Notes under the pieces: model-generated
What the model saw: the letters and a program-made list of their open reading frames with translations, nothing else
What the model was told of the DNA's origin: nothing
The model's database searches: none
Position numbers and translations under genes: made by a program
In this document: in pieces, positions 18,862 through 30,500 of the stretch
How positions within the stretch are numbered: the stretch's first letter is position 1
Layout of the letters: every line of letters begins with the position of its first letter
NCBI RefSeq assembly: GCF_003073045.1
Contig: NC_037600.1
Location: 10,900,758-10,964,757, forward strand
Length of the DNA: 64,000 nt
Direction: 5' to 3'
Source: Pomacea canaliculata
Lineage: Eukaryota > Mollusca > Gastropoda > Architaenioglossa > Ampullariidae

Positions 18862-20497
18862 CTGGCTAAAGGTCATTTAAAAATGCAAACTTTTTTCTCA
18901 GCCCTCTTAATGTAAGATTAATTTCATGTCATACAAATTCTTCCAAGTGTGACACATGGGAACTGTAAATGTGTGTTTATGTCACTGTAGGTGTGTGTGG
19001 GAAACTTAGTCTCTGCTGACAACAAATAGATGATACTAGCAGTATACTTCAAGACAGCAAACAGATATACAGAGTTCACATGATCGCATACTTGCCTTTC
19101 ACACACATATTCATTATGTATATAATAAATTACATGATGCCTGCTTAGAAATTCATAACTGAAGTTTTTAAAATATCGTCATATTTTTTTATTATAATTT
19201 AATTTTCTAAAATACATATATGTTTATTTATAGTATTAAACGATAAACTATGCAGTGTTTATATATATATAATGTCTTCATAACAATATATTTATTTTCT
19301 GGAATTTTGATTGAGCAACTTTTTAAAGTGTTTGCTCATGTAGTCGGATAACTTTGACGTTGTTTTCGCAAACTTTTTTTTGTTTACTTTCGCTATATCT
19401 GTGCAGAGATTTGCATCCACATACATGGCTGCATATTTCATGCTATTAGCAAATACTAGTAAGCATAAAGTTAATAAAGAAGGAAATTACATCTATGAGG
19501 CATTTGAAGTACGAAATTTAATTCAAGGTTAGCTATTTCATTCATCAATCTGGCTGTGTAGCTTACAATGTATGTTCTATTGCTTTGTTTGTATATTGTA
19601 TTGTGTAGTGATTTGATTCCCCTTGAAAAGGGACGAAGGTCTCTTCAGTAAATAAATTAACTTATCAATTAGTATGGTAAATTAGTAGAAACGTCTCATG
19701 TCAGAACTGCTGTGATTCAGAGGTCTGCTTTTTTCAGAATATTTTGGCTTTCGCTTGTAATAATGAAATAACTAACAGAAATAAACAATAAAAAAACTTC
19801 TTCTAATGTTTACGTTTATTTACATCTGATACAATCATCACATACACATCTTGCTGTTCTTGCCGACTGTGATATGAAATAGAGAATTATTCATTCACAC
19901 TGTAGAGTGTCTTCTATTTAAAGTTATCTACACAGAACATACACCAGTCTACTCACACGGAAATTCTCCGTTGAAGCGAACAGTTAGCTTCCTGGTACAC
20001 TGCAGTAACCTTGTTCATTTGATCAAAGGTGGATAAGCAATTTCGCTTGTTTATTGGTAAATATTCTTTGAATCTTATCCATTTACTTGTAGTAATAAAC
20101 ATGTTTGGTACATGATTTGATAAAATAGTTTATTACTTGTGTAAATACTGATATTCCACATCCGTGTTGTAGCAACGGTTCTTTCAGATAAGGTGTTGAT
20201 AAATATTTCACATGTATCAATCGAAACTACGTAACATGCTCAGAATCACCTGAATGGTGTGTGTAGAAAATCTATTTTCTACTTTTAGTGTGTTTACTGT
20301 GTTTAGTTACTTTGTTAGGGCAAAGTTGTGATTGGAGCAATTAGAATAAAGACAATACATCGTGAACTGGTCAAGCTGGCAGGACATCAGCCATTTGAAA
20401 AACAAACACTGGTAAAAAGGAAAACGAAAGCGCTAACGCATTTCCAAAAACCTTCTTAACGGAAATTCCCATAATAGTTGTCATATTATAATTAGAG
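18862..20497. other. Spacer between the RING-only gene and gene B
   Basis: It contains the family 3' flank module (about 18890-19140) and the array spacer module with GGGACGAAGG at about 19631. The segment leading to the promoter shows CTACTCACACGGAAATTC as in other units. No coding potential is seen. Confidence 0.5.
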
Positions 20498-20507
20498 GTC
20501 ACGTGAC
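20498..20507. promoter_or_regulatory. Palindromic E-box GTCACGTGAC, gene B promoter
   Basis: Exact decamer, 136 bases upstream of the 5' UTR donor at 20643, in the same place as in the sister units. It is followed by CCAATGTCATAGCAACGAC, also kept in units C and G, which might be a second factor site (it includes an RFX-like TAGCAAC). Confidence 0.55.
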
Positions 20508-21189
20508 CTGTATCCCAATGTCATAGCAACGACTTGTCGTCATAGTGAGTAGAGACTCTTAACAAAAGAGTTTTCTATTCTTTAGCCTGAAGTATTTGTC
20601 AGAAGGATCCAAGTCTCCCCTGACTCAATCGTCTGAAGTAAAGGTGAGTAAACTCTACTCGGTTACACCGCTTGACGTCACCACAGTCACGAACACCCCG
20701 GGTGTGTGTGTGGCAGTCTGTCATACCTTGGTGAGTCATAGCGTGAAGTAGGTCAGTCTGTAAAATGATATTTATTGCTAGGTACTCACTTAAGTTAATA
20801 GTGGCTTTAGCAGTTGAAACTTTCTACAGAATTAAAAAAGGCTTAAGGGAAACTGCTAGATAATAAAATCTTTGTTTTGGCAATATTATTACCTCCCTTT
20901 TTATTTTGTATATATATATATTTTAGGTACTTGTCTTTCTACAAGAAAACACTAACCATTTTTAAATCCGGACCGTTGTGAATGAAATTTGTACTTTAAA
21001 GTAGCTACTGCAACTGGAGATGCTGTTAAAATAATTCAGTTTTATTCTCCCTTACCCTCACTAGTCTTTAGTCAGCAAATTACGACCAACAAACTTTGCA
21101 AAGTTAAACATCCTCTTTCCCAAAGATAAAATCTCCAAAGCTTGTATAAAAGTTAGTATGTATTGTTTGAGTTGTAACTACGATTCCAG

Positions 21190-23706
21190 ATGGCTCCGAC
21201 ACACAAAAGAGAGTGTGCCCTGTGCACAGAAGAATTCGCGACACCAAAGATTCTACCCTGTGGTCATCTCCTGTGTCGACAATGTATCATTTCCTGGATG
21301 GACTCCAAACCAGATGCCGGGTGTCCTCTGTGTAGATGTCCTATAGTAGAGCAGTCAGATGGAAGTTCGTCTGACACTGTTGACGCCCTGCCGACAGACT
21401 TTGTGATGGAAGCGCTGGTGGAGAGCGCTCGTGTGCTGAGTAAAGATCACCTTTGTTGTGTGTGTGAGGACGTCAGGGCGGACTTCATCTGTATGCAGTG
21501 TCAGGACATGATGTGTCCAGCGTGTACAAAGGCTCATAAAAAGTTTTCGGGAACCCGGAGTCACGATGTGGAGAGTGTCAGCACTGTGACACCTGAACGT
21601 CTGGCTGCCAGCCGCCCTGCACTGTGTGCTGACCACGGCGACAAACAGGCGGAGTACTTCTGCTTCAAGCACCGCCTCGCTGTCTGCTCAGCCTGTAAGG
21701 CTAACAAACACAAAGTATGCCCGGAAGTAAACTATCTTGACAATGAAATCGATTCAGCTCAAAATTTACTAAACGACTTGACAAAGATTCTGGTAGAAGC
21801 GGAGCAGAAGCTAGAGCAGGCTATAGGCCAGGTGACGTCACGTTTACAGGAAGTTGATGTCAGCGAACAAGAAGACTTGGCGCAGGTAGACAAGTCATGT
21901 GACCGTCTTCAGGAGATGGTGGAAGATTTCCGTAATAATTTGAAGGAAAAGACTCGCACGTCACATCTTAAAATCAGGAATTCATTACGTGACGTCAAGA
22001 CCGACCTTAGCAACCGTCTAGGGAAGATGACGTCACACAAACACATTGTGACGCGAGCCACGTCAGTGTCACCACGTCCTGCACTGATACACATGACTCT
22101 GATTCTTGCTCTGACATACAGGATCAACAGCCTTGACCTCAGCACCTACTTGCAAAGAGAGTTGTGGGAGAAGCCCGTGTCTAGTGTAGAATGTTGTAAG
22201 AAACTTGTCAGACGGATACAACAGGAGCTACTGATGTTGGAGCAGCAGTGGACAGTTGCAGAGGTAATTTTTTAGTAAGCCTGTTTAAATGTTACAACGA
22301 TTGCATGTTTCTTTCTCTCTTACATTTATGTCATTTTTTCAAAATAATTTTTTAAAAAAACATTTCTCGCGTATAACTATATGTTAGAGTTACTATTGTT
22401 CCTTTTTTATACTGAGAGTAATTTAGAAGTATTGAACAGACTATTTCTTATCCTGTATACAGTTTTATCTGTTGTAGATATCGTAGTTCACTATGTATCT
22501 CGAAAGTTAATGTGCGATGTGAACATGAGCTTGAACCACAAAATAAAAGTAACTCAGAAGTAATCCTTGTACATATTATTCAAAACCTTTAAATGCTTAC
22601 TGCAGGATGAGCGGGGGAAACGTTCGGCCCACCAAGATATCTGCGAATTTTAATATTTTTTTATAGTCTTTTTTAAATGACAGCAAAAATGTATGGTCGG
22701 AAAAATGAAATTTTATGAGGACATATATGAATCTCGTATGCTGCCAATATGGATGATTAGGAATTATGCATAATGCAACCTTTACACAAAGCAGAGGGTA
22801 GATATGTTTGGGTTTGATGTCAGCTGCTGATATGAGTAGAGCTTTTGTACCTGTGCATGCAATGAATGGGCAGAATATACATAGACTGTAAGCCCCATAA
22901 ACTCCTGCATTTGGCGAAGGTATGTGTATACTAAACAGTCAAACTGATTTTTATAATAAATGTATTTTCAATGCACAACCGCAAATAAAAAATTGTGCAT
23001 TCATTTCAAAAACTGATTTTGTTACTCTATATTATCTCATCTACAAATTTTCTACTTAGAAACAAATCGTATACAGACTAAAAACAGTAGTTTCAATATG
23101 CTTCTCATAGGCAGACCATAGTTTTGCTCCGAAAAGGCGGATGGTGGTGACTAAGAGGACATTATTGTCAGACAGCCTGGCACTGAACAGATGCAAACAT
23201 GTTAACGCAGTGTCAAAGTTATATTTTGACCAAAAAGGCAGGCTAATATTTAGGTAGATAATTTATTGCTGCCAATTATAAACATCACAATAGCAATTGT
23301 ATTTTAATATACAATATAAATCTTCAATACCAAACATTTTAATCGTTAAATGTTGCAGGAAATTTAAACCCAGATACGTGACTCATAACTCTAACTACTT
23401 ACATAGTTATTGTTATAGATTAAGGATATCATGTAAAAAGCTGTGAATAAATTTTATCAAGAAAGACTTGACATTATTTTCAGCTGGACACACAGCCACC
23501 AGTCCTTGTGTTCCACGACAACTGCGGAACCAACATTCGTCTGACGAACGGTAACAGGACCGCGGAGAGGGTAGATTCCCAGGCCTACTGTAACGTGGTG
23601 GTTGTGTCACGTGACGCTTTGGTGGCGAACGTCTTGTATGAAGTAAGAAGAGATGCTAGATTGATGATGATGATGATGATGATGTTGTTGTTGTTGTTGT
23701 TGTTGT

Positions 23707-23744
<38 letters not shown>

Positions 23745-25011
23745 CACTTTCCTTTCTTTGCACATGCGAGAACTAAACAATCCTTTAAAAATATTTTAAA
23801 AAATATTTTACTCATGTTTGAAATATTGTTTAGTGTCAACATATATCTCTGGTCACGCTTTTTGTCGAATGTCTACTAAGCGTTGGATAACCTGTAGGTT
23901 CACGTAGTCAACCTAATCCTCTGTCACATTTAGCAAAATCGTGACACTGTAATGTTGACGCAGGTCAAAGTGGACGAAGTATCAGCCACAGAGAACACGT
24001 TATGCGTAGGAGTGACAAGAACACCTCCTGCGTGCCTCGATATAACGAGGTTTTCCGAAGACCTAGAAGACTCCAGCATCATCGGAGTCAATGGGATCAG
24101 CCATCAGGAAAGATTTGTGAGTTTCCATGGCTACAAGTGCAAGCAAATGACCTTGTGGTTAGGTATCCATGTAAGAATGGAAGAAAATTATCATTTACTT
24201 TTTATCTGCTTTTCTTCAAACCATCTTTTATCTAAAGTTTAGATATATGATCTTTTGTTTTCTAATGATAAGGTCAAATTCAGGGACATATGCTAGTAAC
24301 CAAACATTAATGAAATATCTTTTTGTCATCTGTAATTGTACGTAACTATGAAGCATCTGTTTTCAGGTGTTTAGCCCGATAGGAGAAGATCTCAAGAAAC
24401 TTCAAGTCGGGAGTCTAGTCGGGGTCCTGATGGACTCATTTAACGACCTTCACCTCTACGTCGAAGGACAGGACCAGGGCGTTGTAGCGACGGATATCCC
24501 ACCGCCCTGGTTTGCTGTCTTTGATATTTGCGGTTCAATCACTAAGGTGAGAGACACAGTTACAGGTTACATTATACAAAATCTTTTGTGATTGCTTTAT
24601 AAAACCATAAGGAACTTTTCATTGTTATATGGCGAATGCGCTCAGAAATATGCAGTTAATAAATAGTAAAGAGGAAACCCTTCTAATACATCAGGGCTTC
24701 TGCTAAGGCTAAATTTTTTGGGGTCCCAGGCTCCCTTCTTCAGATTTTTAAGGGGTCCCTGTTCTTCGCCCACATTTGAATGGGACCCCATTGACGAAAA
24801 TTGAAGGGGTCCTCCGAACTTTTTATGCTTACTGTACACAATTTTTTGCGTAAGCAGAAGCCCTAATACATATTTTATTTCGTTCACTTACAGACGTTAT
24901 TTGTTAAGTCAATATTTGCAAAATTCGTTTTCTTTGTGTGGAAATTCTAACCGTTGTACCTGCTGCCTTATTGTCTTTGTTGAGCAGATGACAGGCCTTC
25001 CTATATCTTAA
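21190..25011 (+). CDS. Gene B: intact RING/B-box/coiled-coil/NHR E3 ubiquitin ligase
   Basis: This is the best complete family member, about 529 residues on five phase-0 exons: 21190-22263, 23484-23642, 23964-24116, 24367-24546 and 24988-25011. RING ligands are C9, C12, C24, H26, C29, C32, C45 and C48. B-box 1 runs from about C89 to H125 and B-box 2 from C146 to H174. A coiled coil covers about 180-260. The NHR domain covers about 360-522 (FHDNCGTNIRL, CVGVTRTPPACL, VGVLMDSFNDLHLYV, GQDQGV, FAVFDICG), as in Neuralized proteins. The tail is MTGLPIS and a stop. ATTCCAG directly precedes the ATG, so the coding exon begins at the start codon and a 5' UTR exon ends at 20643. Predicted role: ubiquitin transfer by RING, oligomerisation by the coiled coil, target or lipid binding by NHR. 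The target is unknown. Confidence 0.85.
22264..23483 (+). other. Intron 1 of gene B
   Basis: AT-rich intron. The exon-like island seen in the other genes is here about 45 bases (around 22875-22919) and carries a TAA, but the following segment after TATACAG (about 23078) still reads towards VVSICFS and a stop. No other feature. Confidence 0.35.
23661..23742 (+). repeat. Trinucleotide microsatellite after NHR exon 2, gene B
   Basis: (GAT)n, then (GTT)n, then (GAT)n, about 80 bases, begins 19 bases after the exon donor. It is the longest uninterrupted form in the array. Confidence 0.85.
24692..24863. mobile_element. Miniature inverted-repeat element in intron 4 of gene B
   Basis: Ends are CAGGGCTTCTGCT and the inverse AGCAGAAGCCC. 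The interior is rich in GGGGTCC and GGACCCC repeats. It is flanked on both sides by taatacat (24684-24691 and 24864-24871), an 8-base target duplication that points to hAT. Gene C has the empty site near 32792. Non-coding. Confidence 0.75.
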
Positions 25012-25196
25012 AAAGGAACAAGAAGGTTGAGACAGTAAAGCGAGAATGTCTTTTCGACTGACGACGCCATCATCCTGGCCATTGATACTACAATTGACTG
25101 CTTAAACTCTAGTTTCTTCGTTAACCTGTTTCCTTTAAAACAATAAGATGACAAGCTCTTTCGTACGTGATTCTTGTTTTCAGTTTAATACATGAA

Positions 25197-25202
25197 AATA
25201 AA
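25197..25202 (+). terminator. Poly(A) signal of gene B
   Basis: AATAAA about 185 bases after the stop, within the motif GAAAATAAAACT that is shared with genes C, D and F at the same distance. Confidence 0.5.
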
Positions 25203-25549
25203 ACTATAAAGTAATATTTTTGTGCATGTGTGAATTGCCACTCCCTTATATATAAATAACATACACAAAGAAGAGAAGAGAAACATTTGATTAATAATAA
25301 TGCGCGCACACATACACACGGACACACCGCCCGTTCCACGCCTGTTCAAATGAGCGAACCCGTGGTTTTCAGACTGGTAATGGAATAAACATATTTGTGC
25401 AACGAATATTTAAGTACTATTATATCATATAAAAGCACCTTTGAAGGAGTTTGACAGATTTTAAAAACACTTTTTAGAGACAAAATTAATGCATAAATAT
25501 GTATGAAGCATACCAATTGATATAGATAGTAAAGATGATGGCTCTATGC

Positions 25550-25739
25550 CAGGGGTGGGCAATTAATTTTCCCAAGGGGCCGCATGAGAAATTGGTATGG
25601 TTTTAGAGGGCCGGAGTAGTATAGTTAATTAACTCAGTTTTACCCAATACTGTATATATATATAGTTTATATACTGGCGGGCGGGCTAGCAGACGGGCCG
25701 GTACGAGACAGGAGGTGGGCCGGCCTTTGCCCAGGTCTG
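25550..25739. mobile_element. hAT-type miniature element
   Basis: Same family as at 17804, here with the better-kept end CAGGGGTGGGCAA and the other end the inverse of CAGACCTGGGCAAAGG. Flanking ctctatgc (25542-25549) and atctatgc (25740-25747) form an 8-base duplication with one mismatch. An independent insertion of the same family. Non-coding. Confidence 0.85.
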
Positions 25740-25882
25740 ATCTATGCTATTATATTTTGAGTCTAAATGCAGTCGATAAGTTTCTAATGGTAGAAATTAA
25801 CCACAAAACAAAGACAATAAAGAAAAAATAAACTTATGCAAACCTTTAGCAACTACACACAAGTTTAATCAAGCATGAAAAG

Positions 25883-26092
25883 TTATTGGATCTTGAAGAG
25901 GAAGTGTTGCCACACCCACCATACTCGCCTGACCCTGCGCCCTAAGACATTGTTCGTACTCTTCAAAACTCCTAATGTTCTATAATGTTTGGTTCAGACA
26001 GGACTTCATATAAGCACCCTGTGCAGTTTTTGGCCGCTAAAAGCAGTTCATTTTATGAAACTTACTGTAAGTTTGTGAAAGGTTATCGATAA
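25883..26092 (+). mobile_element. mariner transposase C-terminal remnant
   Basis: Plus-strand peptides include LPHPPYSPDPAP, the strongly conserved motif around the last catalytic aspartate of mariner transposases. In another frame AAKSSSFYETYCKFVKGYR is followed by TAA at 26090-26092, the usual C-terminus. The frame is broken by stops, and the N-terminal part and inverted repeats are not visible, so this is a decayed fragment. The rest of 25748-26880 is AT-rich spacer without genes. Confidence 0.65.
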
Positions 26093-26882
26093 AAGCGGAC
26101 AATATAATGTCATTGATTGATATTTGTTGTTTATAGACATAAATACTCTTAAAAAACTGGAATAATGAGACACGACTTTCCCCTAACCAAATGCGTTTTG
26201 TGCTGGTGTGTAAGGAAGTCATCACCACGAAGAGATAAGTTTTTTTAGCAGCAACTGTAAAACTGCAACTATGTCCGCCGTGTAATGCTTTGTCTTAACC
26301 ATGATCTCATTAAGTTGTAATAGAATATCCTTTAATGAATGATCCTAGAAATTAGAAATTACATGTTTTTGTGTACCTATACATAAGCTATCAAAAGATA
26401 TCTATAAAACGGCATAGCAGGGTCTATGGACATTTTTTTCCGTGTGGCTATTTCTTTGTCCTCAAAAAAAAAAAATTAAGGACTTTAGAAGAATCCATCA
26501 TTAGTCCAGTCCTTTCGCCGTCCACTTAATTCACCTGGAAACACTGAAGTCATGTCAAAAACACAAACTACATTTTACTTCTCGTCAGGCTTTAACACCT
26601 TTTATGAAAGTGGACTTTTATTTGCTATTCAATTTCCTGTAAACAATGCATCTATACATATATATGTCTATTTTCTACTTTAGTGTGTTTAGTTACTTTG
26701 TTAGGGAAAAGTTGGGATTAGAGCCTTAGGATAGAGACAATACATCGTGAACTGGTCAAGCTCGCAGCACATCAGCCCGTAGACAAACAAACACTGGTAA
26801 TAAGAGAAACGAAAGCGCAAACGCATTTCCAAAAACCATCTTAACGGAAATTCCCGTATTGGTTGTCATATTATAATTATAG

Positions 26883-26892
26883 GTCACGTGAC
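26883..26892. promoter_or_regulatory. Palindromic E-box GTCACGTGAC, gene C promoter
   Basis: Exact decamer, 136 bases before the 5' UTR donor at 27028. CCAATGTCATAGCAACGAC follows, as in unit B. Confidence 0.55.
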
Positions 26893-27567
26893 ATGTACAC
26901 CAATGTCATAGCAACGACCTGTCGTCATACAGAAGAGACACTCTTAGGAAAATAGTTTTCAACTCTTTACACTGAAGTATTTTTCAGACGGATCCAAGTC
27001 TCACCTAACTCGTTCATCTGAAGTAAAGGTGAGTAAACTCTACTCGGTTACACCACTTAATGTCACCACAGCCAACAACACCTCGGGTGTGTGTGTGGCA
27101 GTCTGTCATACATTGGTGAGCCATAGCGTGAAGTAGGTCAGTCTGTGCAATGACATTCATTGCTAGGTACTCACTAACTCAACAGCTGGCGTTAGCAGTT
27201 AGAACTTTCTACAGAATTTAAGAAAAAGGCTTAAGGAAATCTGCTAGATAATAAACTCTTTGTTTTAGCAATGTTATTACTTCCCTTTTTATTTTATTTT
27301 ATTGTTTAGATACTTGTCTTTCTACAAGAAAATCTGAACCATTATTAAATCCGGACCGTTGTGAATAAAATTTGTACTTAAACTAGCTACTGCAACTGCA
27401 GATGCTGTTTAAACAAATAAGTTTTATTGTCCCTCAGTAGCTTTTAGTCCAGCAAATTACGATCTACAAACTTTGCAAAGTAAAGCATCCTGTTTCCTAA
27501 AGATAAAATCTGTAAAATTTGTATTAATATAAGTATGTATTGTCTTACTTGTAACTATGATTCCAGG

Positions 27568-30500
27568 ATGGCTGAGCCACACGAAAGAGAGTGTGCCGTG
27601 TGCACGAATGACTTCACGACACCAAAGATTCTACCCTGTGGTCATCTCCTGTGTCGAGAATGTGTCATTTCCTGGATGGATTCCAAAGCTGATGCCGGGT
27701 GTCCGCTGTGTAGATGTCCTATAGTAGAGCAGTCAGATGGAAGTTCGTCGGCCACTGTTGACGCCCTGCCGACAGACTTTGTGATGGAAGCGCTGGTGGA
27801 GAGCGCTCGTGTGCTGAGTAAAGATCACCTTTGTTGTGTGTGTGAGGACGTCAGGGCGGACTTCATCTGTATGCAGTGTCAGGACATGTTGTGTACAGCG
27901 TGTACGAAGGCTCACAGAAAACTTTCTGCCACCCGTAGTCACGATGTGGAGAGTGTCAGCACTGTGACACCTGAACGTTTAGCTGCCAGCCGCCCTGCAC
28001 TGTGTGCTGACCACGGCGACAAACAGGCGGAGTTCTTCTGCCGCGAGCACCGCCTCGCTGTCTGCTCAGCCTGTAAGGCTAACAAACACAAAGTATGTCC
28101 GAAAACAAACTATCTGGAAGATGAAATACAATCAGCCCAAAAATCACTAAACGACTTGACAAAGATTCTGGTAGAAACGGAGCAGAAGCTGGAGCAGGTT
28201 ATAGGTCAGGTGACGTCACGCCTACAGGAAGTTGATGTCAGCGAACAAGAAGACATGGCGGAGGTAGACAAGTCATGTGACCGTCTTCACAAGCTGGTGG
28301 AAGATTTCTGTTCGAATTTGAAAGAAAAGACCCGCACGTCACATCTCAAAATCAGGAGTTCGTTACGTGACGTCAAGACTGACCTTAGCAACCGTCTTGG
28401 GAAGGTGACGTCACACAAACACATTGTGACGCGAGCCACGGCAGTGTCCCCACGTCCTGCACTGATACACATGACACAGGCTCTGACAGACAGGGTCAAC
28501 AGTCTTGACCTTAGCGCCGACTTGCAAAGACAGTTGTGGGTGAAGCCCTTGTCAAGTACAGAGGGTTGTACAAACGTTGTGATGCGGATACAACAGGAGC
28601 TACTGATGTTGGAGCAGCAGTGGACACAGGTAATCCTTTTTACAGGCCTGTTGAAATGTTATAACGATTTAATTTTTTGTCCTTTACACTTGTTTCATTT
28701 TTTCAAATTACATTTAAAAAAGTTTTTTTCTCGCTGTTATCAATTTAGGGTTACGATTTGTTCATTTCGATTCTCAGAGTAATTTAGAAATATTAAACAT
28801 ACTATTTCTTATCCTGAATGCAATTTGAGCTGTTGTAGATAACGTAGTTCACTGTGTATCTCAAAAGTTAATGTACAAGGTGACATGAGCTTCAACTACA
28901 AAATAACTCAGAAGTAAACCTTGTATATATTATTCGAAACCTTTAAACGCTTACTACAAGGTGAGGTGGGGAACGTTCGGCCTGCAAAGACATTGCAAAG
29001 TTGAGTAATTTCTTTTTAAAGTAACAGCAAAAATGTATGACAGGAATAAAGAAATTGTGTAGGGACAAGCCATGATCATTGATTACGGGATGGACAGAAG
29101 TAAATTACGGCGAAGACATGTAGGCTTCTCCTCGGCTGGAAATATGGAGGATTCTTTATAATTATCATAAATGCAACCTTCATTCAAAGCAGACGGTAGA
29201 TCAGTTCGGGTTTGATGTCGGCTGCTGATACGGGTAGATGTTTTTTACCTGTGCATGCAATGAATTGGCAGAATATCTGTGGAGACTTTTTAAACCCCAT
29301 AGACTCCTCCATTGGACGAAGGTATGTGTATGCGAAATAGTCATAACTATTATTATAAATGTATTTTCAATGCACAACCACAAATACAAAATTGTGCATT
29401 ACTTTTAAAAAGTGGTTTTGTTAATATCTATTGTCTGATGTATAAATTTTCTAATACAAAAAAATCTTTTACAGACAATAACAGTTGTTTCGATGTGTTT
29501 TCCATAGACAGATCATAGTTTTGCTTCGAAAAGTCGGATGGTGGAGACTCATAGTATATCAGACAACCTGGGATTGAACATATGCAAAATTTTTAACGCA
29601 GTGTGAAAGTTATATTATTTGACCAAAAAGTGCAGGCTAATTTTTAGGTAGATAATTTTTTACGATCCATTATAAACATCACAATAGTATTTGGAGAAAA
29701 AAAGATCCGGTCCTGCTACATTTTCTTTCTTAGGGATTTTAACACTTTTATTTTGCTATAGTTTGATGTCATTTTATATGGCGTCACTAACAAAAAAAAT
29801 ACAAAGTTTGATAATTATTAGATATTATACAACAATGTTATCTCTAGTTTATTTTTATCCAAATATTCTTCTTATTGTAGATGCAAATTATGAATGCGTT
29901 TATTGTTTCTGCCTTCCATATGTTCATGCATTAAGCTTTACACCTGTAATGTTCAACCCTATAGCTCCATTTTCCGTCCTCCTTGAAGCAAGTAGGTACA
30001 TAATGTGCCCTTTATATATTTCTGAAATACTGTTTGGTTCTGAACAAACACAAAGCACATTCAGAGCATGTTAACTTGTATATTTTGTTTTCTAGGAAAG
30101 TCATCAGAATGTTGAAAACACTTAAAAAATCGTAAACTTGGTAGACCATTATTTTGAGTAGAGATTATATCGCATCGGTTCAATAGTCGTTTGATTAACT
30201 TGTAGATTAAAATTATTACAGAACGTATGTTGTCTAAATGTTCGGGTTTATTTTAATTTCATTTTCAACTATATATATATATCTTCTTTTTTATTCACAC
30301 ATCGTCAGCAGATTGTCTAAACGGGGTATAATAACACGCATATCTGAACATACTTTAAAATTATTCTTTTTGAAAGTTTAATTCGTTTACAAACTACACT
30401 CCGCTCATTTGCCCTGAGGCAGTACGCTTACCTAACCCATTTAATAGGGACTAATTTCTTCTTGCCTTCATTGTTCTTATTACAATTATTGAATAAAATC

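Noticed and set aside
21355-21672. Minus-strand frame of 105 codons opposite the RING exon of gene B (and its copy at 62778-63095)
   Set aside because: Shadow of the B-box coding sequence, which carries all zinc ligands on the plus strand.
23508-23879. Frame reading from NHR exon 2 into long Met and Leu runs
   Set aside because: The runs come from the GAT/GTT microsatellite after the conserved GTAAGA donor. The exon ends at 23642.
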